A stretch of 25,989 nt of DNA from an uncultured Eubacteriales bacterium (GTDB lineage: Bacteria; Bacillota_A; Clostridia; Oscillospirales; Oscillospiraceae). Within the stretch, counting starts at the first letter, position 1, and every line of letters starts with the position of its first letter. Below are positions 6,807 to 12,271 of this stretch, piece after piece. A program made the translations under genes and the position numbers. The notes beneath the pieces were generated by a model. It saw only the letters and a program-made list of their open reading frames with translations. It had not been told where the DNA came from and did no database searches. The DNA lies in NCBI GenBank assembly GCA_949739085.1, contig CATIYU010000138.1, positions 1 through 25,989 on the forward strand, in the 5' to 3' direction.

Positions 6807-7432
6807 AAAAGGCCGCTGTTATGCTCTATCCGCTGTTCTCTCTCCAGGAGATCAGCTGCCTTACCGAGCTGTTCCGTTTTTATGATAAGGAGATGGTCAC
6901 CTTCTCTGCTGGACGGGAGCCGGTCCGCAGCGAGGACGGGTTTCTCATCCTGCCGGACCGGGACTTCTCCGAGTTTCACCGGGAAGACTTCGACTGCCTG
7001 GTTTTGCCCGGCATCTGGGAGCCCCTGCCAGTGATGCTGGATGACCGGAATATCAGCTTTCTGGAGCAAGTTCGCGGGGAGCGGGAGTTGGTGATTGCCG
7101 CCATCTCCGCCGGACCGCTGCTATTGGGAAAAGCGGGGCTGCTGGAGGACCGCCGGTTTACCTCCGGCGTGTTTGAGGAATTTTTGGATGCTTTCCCGGT
7201 AATGCCCCGGTCCGGAATTGTGCGAAAGCCGCTGGTGGAGGACGGAACCCTGATTACTGCTCTTCGGGACGCTTTCCGGGAATTTGCTGTCGCAGTGGGC
7301 CGCAAGGTGGGGATTGACTGCCCTGATTCTATTTTCTCCAGCGTGACGGACAAAAACTTTTCAGAGGAGGATTTAATCTACCATCTGCCGCCAGAGAAGC
7401 TGGAGGAGGCCCGAGCCTACTGGGACAGGTGA
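6803..7432 (+). CDS. DJ-1/PfpI-like protein lacking the nucleophile cysteine (209 aa)
   Basis: Alpha/beta flavodoxin-like protein of the DJ-1/PfpI superfamily, members of which act as glyoxalases, chaperones, proteases or transcription-factor domains. The N-terminus (KKAAVMLYPLFSLQEIS) gives the first strand and helix, DFDCLVLPG is the conserved second strand motif, and VIAAISAGPLLLGKAGLL is the nucleophile elbow. In that elbow the usual Cys of A-I-C-A-G-P is Ser102, so normal cysteine chemistry is not expected. Its ATG overlaps the ABC-F stop (ATGA), so it is translationally coupled and falls under the same attenuator. Stress or drug-modification roles are possible, but nothing in the sequence decides. 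Confidence 0.8.
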   Translation: MKKAAVMLYPLFSLQEISCLTELFRFYDKEMVTFSAGREPVRSEDGFLILPDRDFSEFHREDFDCLVLPGIWEPLPVMLDDRNISFLEQVRGERELVIAAISAGPLLLGKAGLLEDRRFTSGVFEEFLDAFPVMPRSGIVRKPLVEDGTLITALRDAFREFAVAVGRKVGIDCPDSIFSSVTDKNFSEEDLIYHLPPEKLEEARAYWDR

Positions 7433-7476
7433 CTGGCGGCAAATGAGTGAATCCAACAGGAAAGGAGCGGTTTGCC

Positions 7477-7580
7477 TTGACCAGACCCATTCAGTTTGCA
7501 TAGCGCGGCTATTGCAAATACTATGTAAATTGGGACACATGTGATAGCCGCCGTATCGGAATCCAACGGGAGATACGATG
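7477..7580 (+). pseudogene. Possible small ORF interrupted by an in-frame TAG
   Basis: A TTG codon at 7477 stands 9 nt after AAAGGAG and opens a frame of 34 sense or stop positions broken once, by TAG at 7501-7503, before TGA at 7578-7580. The part after the TAG (RGYCKYYVNWDTCDSRRIG) looks protein-like, and the closing TGA overlaps the next gene's ATG as ATGA, a coupling arrangement. This suggests a small gene with a nonsense mutation, or a chance frame. I do not recognise the peptide. Confidence 0.3.
7505..7551. repeat. Inverted repeat GCGGCTAT/ATAGCCGC
   Basis: A perfect 8-bp inverted repeat (7505-7512 and 7544-7551) separated by 31 bp. It lies between two 13-bp direct repeats with one mismatch (GAATCCAACAGGA at 7449-7461, GAATCCAACGGGA at 7559-7571). 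Direct repeats around an inverted repeat can be the scar of a small insertion, but no mobile element is recognisable. Confidence 0.45.
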
Positions 7581-7886
7581 AGCTATTCAGACAAAAAGGC
7601 GTATAAAATTATCCATAAGTGCGGCCATTGCGGTCGGAAAATGACTTTTTGTACCACCGGTAAATTCCGGGTTAACGCCAACAAAAACCGGCTGGACGTC
7701 TGGCTGATCTACCAGTGCGGCAAGTGCGGGCACACCTTGAACATCCCCGTTTATGAGCGCGTTCCGCCCCAGAAAATTCCGAGAGAACAGTATGAAAAAT
7801 TCCTCGTTAACGACAGCGCGCTGGCATCGGCCTATGCTGCGGACGGTTCATTTCTGAAACACAGGCGTTTTATCTTAGAAAAATGA
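7578..7886 (+). CDS. DUF1062-like zinc-ribbon protein, probably C-terminally short (102 aa)
   Basis: Resembles the N-terminal part of DUF1062 proteins. KAYKIIHKCGHCGRKMTFCTTGKFRVNANKNRL is followed by DVWLIYQCGKCGHTLNIPVYERV; the two CxxC pairs (HKCGHCG and YQCGKCG) would bind one zinc, and RVNANKN-L-D-W-LIYQC is the family hallmark as I know it. Family members usually run well beyond 150 residues; this one stops after FLKHRRFILEK, so the C-terminal part looks lost. The start has GGGAG six bases upstream. No terminator separates it from the DJ-1-like gene, so it may lie on the ABC-F transcript. The next promoter (7896) starts right after its stop. Function of the family is unknown. Confidence 0.72.
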   Translation: MSYSDKKAYKIIHKCGHCGRKMTFCTTGKFRVNANKNRLDVWLIYQCGKCGHTLNIPVYERVPPQKIPREQYEKFLVNDSALASAYAADGSFLKHRRFILEK

Positions 7887-7895
7887 AAAAATCTC

Positions 7896-7926
7896 TTGAC
7901 ATTGACGCTGCGTCATAGACTATCCT
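7896..7926 (+). promoter_or_regulatory. MerR-type promoter with long spacer and central dyad
   Basis: TTGACA (7896-7901), a 19-bp spacer and TATCCT (7921-7926). The spacer carries the perfect dyad TGACGC-T-GCGTCA (7903-7915). A 19-bp spacer with a dyad between -35 and -10 is the hallmark of promoters untwisted by MerR-family activators. The gene it drives is itself a MerR-family regulator, so positive autoregulation is likely. Confidence 0.8.
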
Positions 7927-7947
7927 TTGCTTCGGGAGGTGAAAACC

Positions 7948-8721
7948 ATGTGCTATACCGTGAACCAACTGGCCCAGCTCTCAGGGCTTACGCCCCGTAC
8001 GCTGCGCTACTATGACGCCATTGGGCTGCTGCGCCCGGCCAGGGATAATGCCAGCGGTTACCGGCGCTATACCGCTGCCGAGGTGGACCGGCTCCAGCAG
8101 ATTTTGCTCTACCGAGAGATGGGGGTTCCCTTGGACGAGATTCGCCGGATGCTGGACGCACCGGACTTCAACCAGACTGAGGCTCTGCGGCAGCATTTGG
8201 GCCGCCTCCTGGCACAGCGGCAGCGGGTGGATATGCTGATCCAGACCGTCAGCCGCACACTGGATACCTTGGAAGGAGGAACGATCATGAGCGATAAGGA
8301 AAAATTTGAGGGAATGAAGCGGCGGGCCATCCAGGAGAACGAGGCTGCCTACGGCCAGGAAGTTCGGGAGAAATACGGGGAACAGGCCGTGGAGGACGTG
8401 AACCACCGCATGGGGCAGATGGGGGAGGAGGACTGGAAGCGGATGAAGGAAGAGGAGTCTGGATACCTGGAGGCGCTGAGGCGGGCCGTGGCAACGGGAG
8501 ATCCGGCGGGCCAGGATGCAATGGACGCCTGCCGTCTCCACAGAAGATGGCTGCTCCACTATTGGACGCCGGAAATGCTGACCCCCCAGAGCCACCAGAA
8601 CTTGGTGTATATGTATGGGCAGGATGAGCGTTTCCGTGACTACTATGAGAAAGCGGCACCGGGCTGCGCGGCGTTCTTCAGCCAAGCTATCCGGGTCTTC
8701 TACCGGGATAAAGTGGAATAA
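7948..8721 (+). CDS. MerR-family regulator with TipAS drug-recognition domain (TipA-like, 257 aa)
   Basis: Transcription activator of the TipAL/Mta type. Residues 1-70 are the MerR winged helix (YTVNQLAQLSGLTPRTLRYY, then GYRRYTAAEVDRLQQI), followed by the dimerising coiled coil to about residue 110. The rest is the all-helical TipAS ligand-binding domain, ending RFRDYYEKAAPGCAAFFSQAI. In characterised relatives this domain binds thiopeptide or other hydrophobic drugs and switches on the regulator's own promoter and efflux genes. The ATG at 7948 follows CGGGAGGTG. The promoter upstream has the family's 19-bp spacer. A second start at residue 114 is listed separately. A hairpin follows the stop. 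The inducer is unknown. Confidence 0.9.
   Translation: MCYTVNQLAQLSGLTPRTLRYYDAIGLLRPARDNASGYRRYTAAEVDRLQQILLYREMGVPLDEIRRMLDAPDFNQTEALRQHLGRLLAQRQRVDMLIQTVSRTLDTLEGGTIMSDKEKFEGMKRRAIQENEAAYGQEVREKYGEQAVEDVNHRMGQMGEEDWKRMKEEESGYLEALRRAVATGDPAGQDAMDACRLHRRWLLHYWTPEMLTPQSHQNLVYMYGQDERFRDYYEKAAPGCAAFFSQAIRVFYRDKVE
8287..8721 (+). CDS. Internal start giving a free TipAS-like domain (144 aa)
   Basis: Within the MerR-family gene, GGAAGGAGGA (8271-8280) stands 6-7 nt before an in-frame ATG at 8287, exactly between the coiled coil and the ligand-binding domain. The product would be the drug-binding domain alone, MSDKEKFEGMKRR onwards. In Streptomyces lividans tipA, an alternative start within the gene produces TipAS, also 144 residues, as an excess drug sequestrant. 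That use here is inferred from the arrangement and the strong ribosome binding site. Confidence 0.65.
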   Translation: MSDKEKFEGMKRRAIQENEAAYGQEVREKYGEQAVEDVNHRMGQMGEEDWKRMKEEESGYLEALRRAVATGDPAGQDAMDACRLHRRWLLHYWTPEMLTPQSHQNLVYMYGQDERFRDYYEKAAPGCAAFFSQAIRVFYRDKVE

Positions 8722-8733
8722 ACGGCCTTTCTG

Positions 8734-8754
8734 GGGCGGGACAGTGTCCCGCCC
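8734..8754 (+). terminator. Hairpin after the TipA-like gene
   Basis: A perfect 9-bp stem GGGCGGGAC/GTCCCGCCC with a 3-nt loop, 12 nt after the stop. Only TTG follows, so it is a strong stem with a weak tail. No clear promoter is seen for the exchanger gene in 8755-8854. Confidence 0.55.
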
Positions 8755-8854
8755 TTGAAATATTCCGGGGCACCGACAAAACCGGCGCGGATATGGCAGT
8801 GGGGATGTGGTACAGTGTCCGGGACAACACGCGAAAAAAGGAGGACGCCGAAGC

Positions 8855-9817
8855 ATGGAACTGGCAGTTATGGCCGCTATTTTTCTCGCGGGGATTATCC
8901 TGATCGTAAAGGGGGGAAATTTTTTCGTGGACGCCGCCTCCTGGATTGCGGAGGCCAGCGGAATTCCCAAACTCATCATCGGGGCCACCATTGTCAGCGT
9001 GGCCACCACCCTGCCGGAAATGCTGGTATCCGTCATGGCTGCCGCTCAGGGGAAGGTGGATATGTCCGTGGGCAACGCAGTAGGCAGCGTAACCGCCAAT
9101 CTGGGGCTCATTATGGCCATTTCACTGCTCTGTATGCCGGGATTGATCAGAAGGCGGGACTACTTCGTAAAGTCTGCCCTCATGATAGCTGCCGCTGGGA
9201 TTGTGGTCATTGGAGGGCTGCGGGGCCGGGTGGGCCAAAGGCTGACCGTGGTACTGCTGGCGGTATTTGCCTTCTTCCTTTTTGAGAACGTGCGGTCTGC
9301 CAGGTCCTCTGCGGCGGGCGGCAGGGACGTTCCCGGATGGGCCCGGCTGTCCCCCGGGAGAAGAGAACTGCTCTTCCAGTGCGCCAAATTCCTCCTGGGG
9401 GCAGGGGGAGTGGTGCTGGGGGCGGACCTGCTGGTGGACAGCGGAAGCGCTCTGGCCCGGCTGGCGGGCGTGTCCGAGAGGATCATCGGCGTGACCATCG
9501 TGGCTGTGGGCACATCGCTGCCAGAGCTGGTTACCACCGTGACAGCGATTGCGAAACGGCAGTCCGCCCTGTCGGTGGGGAACATTCTGGGAGCCAACAT
9601 TTTAGACCTGACCCTGATTCTACCCCTCAGCGCCCTGATTTCCGGCAAGCCGCTGCCGATCGCCCAGGCCGCCGCCCACATTGACCTGCCCGCTTGCCTG
9701 CTGGTAGGGGCCATCGCCGTAGTCCCGCCGGTGTTTACCGCCAGATTTCACCGGTGGCAGGGGCTTTTGCTGCTGGCGGTTTACGCCGCCTATCTGTGGC
9801 TCACCTGTGGCGCATAA
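8855..9817 (+). CDS. Sodium/calcium exchanger family antiporter (CaCA, YrbG-like, 320 aa)
   Basis: Integral inner-membrane cation antiporter of the CaCA superfamily, expected to exchange Ca2+ (or another cation) for Na+ or H+. The protein has two inverted halves, each with the alpha-repeat signature: TTLPEMLVSVMAAAQGK followed by SVGNAVGSVTANLGL, and TSLPELVTTVTAIAKRQ followed by SVGNILGANILDLTL. The acidic residue in each TLPE/SLPE and the GN motifs form the ion path in known members. About ten hydrophobic helices span the sequence, with a short charged loop near the middle (SARSSAAGGRDVPG). The ATG at 8855 has AAGGAGG 11 nt upstream; the GTG at 8807 has none. It ends at a bidirectional terminator. 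Ion specificity cannot be assigned. Confidence 0.9.
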   Translation: MELAVMAAIFLAGIILIVKGGNFFVDAASWIAEASGIPKLIIGATIVSVATTLPEMLVSVMAAAQGKVDMSVGNAVGSVTANLGLIMAISLLCMPGLIRRRDYFVKSALMIAAAGIVVIGGLRGRVGQRLTVVLLAVFAFFLFENVRSARSSAAGGRDVPGWARLSPGRRELLFQCAKFLLGAGGVVLGADLLVDSGSALARLAGVSERIIGVTIVAVGTSLPELVTTVTAIAKRQSALSVGNILGANILDLTLILPLSALISGKPLPIAQAAAHIDLPACLLVGAIAVVPPVFTARFHRWQGLLLLAVYAAYLWLTCGA

Positions 9818-9823
9818 ATACAT

Positions 9824-9857
9824 AAAAAGCTGGGAGCGGCGGCCTGCCGTTCCCAGC
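9824..9857. terminator. Bidirectional terminator between the exchanger and acetyltransferase genes
   Basis: A 12-bp stem (GCTGGGAGCGGC with GCCGTTCCCAGC, one G-U) and a 5-nt loop. AAAAA at 9824-9828 gives a T-run on the minus strand, where it ends the acetyltransferase transcript; on the plus strand it is followed by CCTCTTGATT. The two genes converge here. Confidence 0.8.
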
Positions 9858-9865
9858 CCTCTTGA

Positions 9866-10852
9866 TTATTCCCGGTCCAAAACCATCTCCAGCTCAGTCA
9901 CTTCATAGAGGCCGTAGAGGCGCTCTGTCTGCTGGTGTCCTGTGAACTGGAAGCCCATGTGCTGGTAGAAGCCGATTGCCTTTTCGTTGCTCTTCAGGAC
10001 AAACAGGACTACCCTGGAGCGGTGCAGATGGGCCAGACAGCTCTCCAACAGCAGCTTTCCCAAGCCAAGGCCCTGATACTCTTGGAGAAGATACAGTGCG
10101 CAGACCTCCCCCGCATCGGGGACGGACACGAATTCCCGGGCCGCTGGGAGATAGCAGGCAAACCCCGCCACCCGGTCCTGCTGCTCCCGGTCCAGCAGGA
10201 CCAGCGTATTGACTGGATAGTTCTCCGCAATATGGCGGCAGGCATCCAGGCTTTGCTTTTCCAATATACGGGGATCCACGAGACCGGTATAGGTCTCCAG
10301 CCAGGAGGTATAATGGACATACGCTTTACCATCCCGATCCGCCGGGGACTCCATAGGCCAGACCTGGAACCGGGGCTCCCGGCTCCGCCGGAGGACCTCC
10401 CAGATATCCAGAATATGAAATTCCCGAGCCGCCGCCTCCCGAGAGGGGAAAACCCGAAAGGGAACCGGAGATTCCCCGCCAGAGGGGAGGTCCGTCCGGC
10501 CCGCGGTCTCCAGCCATTCTTCAAAAGAGGCGGCGGCAAGACAAGGGACCATATCGCCATCAATGCGGTACACAGGACAATTTTTGTAGGGAAGGTCTGT
10601 GCTGGCATAATAGCAGCCCTGGGCGTCCCGGGCAAAGACGTAAAACTCTGGCACGCCGTACAGTGGGAGGTCCGGCCCTTCGCCTGGACGGAAAAACCGC
10701 AGGCCAGTGCGGTCCTCCAGCGCCGCCAGCTCCGGGGAGTCGCTCTCTGTGTGGATTTCAACACCTGTAAAGACTGCCTTTGTATCGGAATCTTCAAAAA
10801 TAAAGCCAATCGCGCCGTCGTGCCGGTCGTGGATGTAGATAATCTCGCCCAT
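9866..10852 (-). CDS. Two-domain protein: SMI1/KNR4-like N-terminus and GNAT acetyltransferase (328 aa)
   Basis: The C-terminal half is a GNAT N-acetyltransferase: DGKAYVHYTSWLETYTGL opens the domain, VCALYLLQEYQGLGLGKLLL holds the acetyl-CoA loop Q-G-L-G-L-G-K, and NEKAIGFYQHMGFQFTG is motif B. The substrate is unknown. Residues 1 to about 115 form a separate domain whose LPLYGVPEFYVFARDAQGCYYAST and CPVYRIDGDMVPCLAAASFEEWLE resemble SMI1/KNR4 (SUKH) proteins; this is by eye and less certain. The ATG at 10852 is preferred over a TTG at 10870, because GAGGAGGG precedes it. The gene has its own strong promoter in the 63-bp gap after dapA, and ends at a good terminator. Confidence 0.82.
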   Translation of the reverse strand: MGEIIYIHDRHDGAIGFIFEDSDTKAVFTGVEIHTESDSPELAALEDRTGLRFFRPGEGPDLPLYGVPEFYVFARDAQGCYYASTDLPYKNCPVYRIDGDMVPCLAAASFEEWLETAGRTDLPSGGESPVPFRVFPSREAAAREFHILDIWEVLRRSREPRFQVWPMESPADRDGKAYVHYTSWLETYTGLVDPRILEKQSLDACRHIAENYPVNTLVLLDREQQDRVAGFACYLPAAREFVSVPDAGEVCALYLLQEYQGLGLGKLLLESCLAHLHRSRVVLFVLKSNEKAIGFYQHMGFQFTGHQQTERLYGLYEVTELEMVLDRE

Positions 10853-10879
10853 ACAGCGCCCTCCTCTCAAGTTTTGCCT

Positions 10880-10908
10880 ATTATACCCCGGGGGAGGAGG
10901 GAAGTCAA
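10880..10908 (-). promoter_or_regulatory. Sigma-A promoter of the acetyltransferase gene
   Basis: On the minus strand: TTGACT (10908-10903), a 17-bp spacer and perfect TATAAT (10885-10880), 28 nt before the start codon. It lets the gene be expressed independently of dapA. Confidence 0.85.
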
Positions 10909-10915
10909 GCGGCGC

Positions 10916-11800
10916 TCAGATAAGGCCGTACTCTGCCAACACGGATTTCAGCTTCTCCCGGTTCGCCGGTTCCATCTCGCACAGAGGCAGGCGGAAAATC
11001 TCCTGGCAGCGGCCCATCAGAGCCAGAGCTGTTTTGACCGGAATTGGATTGACCTCCCAGAACAGAGCCTCGCACAGCTTGCGGAGTTGAAGCTGTTGCT
11101 GCCCAGCTGCTGTAAAGTCTCCTACCAGACAGGATTTTGTCAGCTCGTGCATCTCTCTGGGGACTACATTGGCGGCCACGGAGATGACCCCTTTGCCGCC
11201 GAAGAGCATAATAGGCGCGGTTTCATCGTCGTTGCCGGACCATATGTAGAAATCCTCTGGGCACAGCTCCCGGGTTTTTTGCACCAGGGACAGGTCACCG
11301 CTGGCCTCCTTGACCCCGATAATGTTGGGATGGGCTGAGAGGGCCGCATAGGTCTCGGCTGTACATTTGACCCCTGTCCGGGAGGGGACGTTATAGAGAA
11401 GCAGGGGCTTTGACACCGCATCAGCTACGGTGGTGTAGTGCCTGACAAGGCCCTGGTAGGTGGCCTTGTTGTAGAAGGGAGTCACCACCAGCAGGCCGTC
11501 CACCCCCGCCAGAACCGCGTCTTTGGAGAGCTTAACAGCGGTTTCTGTACTGTTTGCGCCGCTGCCGGCGATAACAGGAACCTTGCCGTCCACATGCCGG
11601 ACAGCTGTCTCAATGGTGCGCATACGCTCGACGTAGCTCATGGTGGCTGCCTCGCCGGTAGTGCCACAGACAATGACCGCATCGGTGCCGTTCTCTAATT
11701 GGAAGTCTATCAGCCGTTTAAGAGCGGGATAGTCTACGCTGTCGCTGGTAAAAGGCGTGATGATGGCCACGCCGGAGCCGGTGAAAATGGGCTGTTTCAT
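10916..11800 (-). CDS. dapA: 4-hydroxy-tetrahydrodipicolinate synthase (294 aa)
   Basis: Condenses pyruvate with aspartate-semialdehyde, the first committed step to diaminopimelate, lysine and spore dipicolinate. The TIM-barrel enzyme shows CGTTGEAAT (45-53, pyruvate-binding Thr pair), LLYNVPSRTG (Tyr136 and Arg141) and the Schiff-base lysine K164 in IIGVKEASGD. The length is typical. The start follows AGGAGGA on the minus strand. No other lysine-pathway gene is nearby, so it is a stand-alone copy. Its divergent neighbour is the spore coat locus, and dipicolinate synthesis draws on the same product, but co-regulation is not shown. Related aldolases (N-acetylneuraminate lyase, KDG aldolase) share the fold; the Tyr/Arg/Lys set and overall match favour DapA. 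Confidence 0.93.
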   Translation of the reverse strand: MKQPIFTGSGVAIITPFTSDSVDYPALKRLIDFQLENGTDAVIVCGTTGEAATMSYVERMRTIETAVRHVDGKVPVIAGSGANSTETAVKLSKDAVLAGVDGLLVVTPFYNKATYQGLVRHYTTVADAVSKPLLLYNVPSRTGVKCTAETYAALSAHPNIIGVKEASGDLSLVQKTRELCPEDFYIWSGNDDETAPIMLFGGKGVISVAANVVPREMHELTKSCLVGDFTAAGQQQLQLRKLCEALFWEVNPIPVKTALALMGRCQEIFRLPLCEMEPANREKLKSVLAEYGLI

Positions 11801-11852
11801 ACGGTTCCTCCTGTCGTTCGTTCCTATGTTGCTATTGTATAGAAACAGTTTA

Positions 11853-11883
11853 TGCCATATAATCTAAATTAGTGCCATATACA
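11853..11883. promoter_or_regulatory. Direct repeats TGCCATATA between dapA and the spore locus; possible sigma-E promoter
   Basis: TGCCATATA occurs at 11853-11861 and 11873-11881, 20 bp apart (two helical turns). Read on the plus strand, CATATAA (11856-11862) and CATATACA (11876-11883), 13 bp apart, loosely match the -35 and -10 of a mother-cell sigma-E promoter for the spore genes. Read the other way they could be an activator site for dapA, whose own -35 is poor. Both readings are inference. The rest of 11801-11965 shows nothing certain. Confidence 0.3.
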
Positions 11884-11965
11884 TTGCAAAACATGTCCTG
11901 TTTTTCCCAGGAACCGCCGGAACCAACTCGTATATAATGGTAATAGCCAAAAAGGCGGGGAGGCG

Positions 11966-12115
11966 ATGGTGTTGATAAAAGGACGTTGGATAGGCGTGTG
12001 TGCCGTGGCGCTGGGCCTGGGGATTCTGATGGCGGCTGTCTTTCCTGCCGGGTTCCTCCTGCTCCTTGTGGCATTTCTGCTGATCGGCTGCGGCTGCTGC
12101 TGTATGCGCAGATAG
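11966..12115 (+). CDS. Small membrane peptide upstream of spoVM (49 aa)
   Basis: A short frame with GGGGAGG just before the ATG. It encodes a basic N-terminus (MVLIKGRW), about 33 hydrophobic residues that can span the membrane once or as a hairpin about the FPAG turn, and a tail of GCGCCCMRR. It lies 15 bp upstream of spoVM, in the same direction, with no terminator between them, so it is probably co-expressed in sporulation. The cysteine cluster at the membrane edge is unusual and could take acylation or metal. I do not recognise a family. The call rests on the ribosome binding site, the membrane-like composition and the tight spacing. Confidence 0.6.
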   Translation: MVLIKGRWIGVCAVALGLGILMAAVFPAGFLLLLVAFLLIGCGCCCMRR

Positions 12116-12130
12116 GGAGGAGGGTTCTGC

Positions 12131-12205
12131 ATGAAGATCGTCGTTGTGAAATCACCGAAGTTTTTAAATGGCATTCTCCGAAAACTCTTTGGGATCAAGG
12201 AATGA
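12131..12205 (+). CDS. spoVM: SpoVM, spore morphogenesis membrane-curvature peptide (24 aa)
   Basis: SpoVM is a tiny amphipathic helix that sits on the convex outer forespore membrane and recruits the SpoIVA ATPase to start the coat basement layer. This 24-residue frame is preceded by GGGAGGAGG. Its core KSPKFLNGILRKLFG aligns without gaps with KLPKFLGGIVRAMLG of Bacillus subtilis SpoVM (26 aa), with 9 of 15 identical. Pro9, known to matter for curvature recognition, falls at the same position, and the next residues are PKFL in both. SipL and SpoIVA, its functional partners, are encoded immediately downstream, which makes chance similarity very unlikely. It is too short for standard gene callers and could easily be missed. 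Confidence 0.88.
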   Translation: MKIVVVKSPKFLNGILRKLFGIKE

Positions 12206-12271
12206 ATGATACAGGCCTCTCATAGACTGGAAGCAACAGAGCTTGATATGCGCTAAGGGAGGACGCAAAGG

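Noticed and set aside
7981..9036. A 351-codon minus-strand frame opposite the TipA-like and exchanger genes
   Set aside because: It spans two plus-strand genes and the hairpin between them; no start signal and no recognisable product.
9935..11338. A 467-codon open frame on the plus strand across the acetyltransferase and dapA genes
   Set aside because: It is antisense to two well-identified genes that have promoters, ribosome binding sites and conserved motifs. Its product has no recognisable domain, and its length follows from the GC-rich codon bias of the opposite strand.
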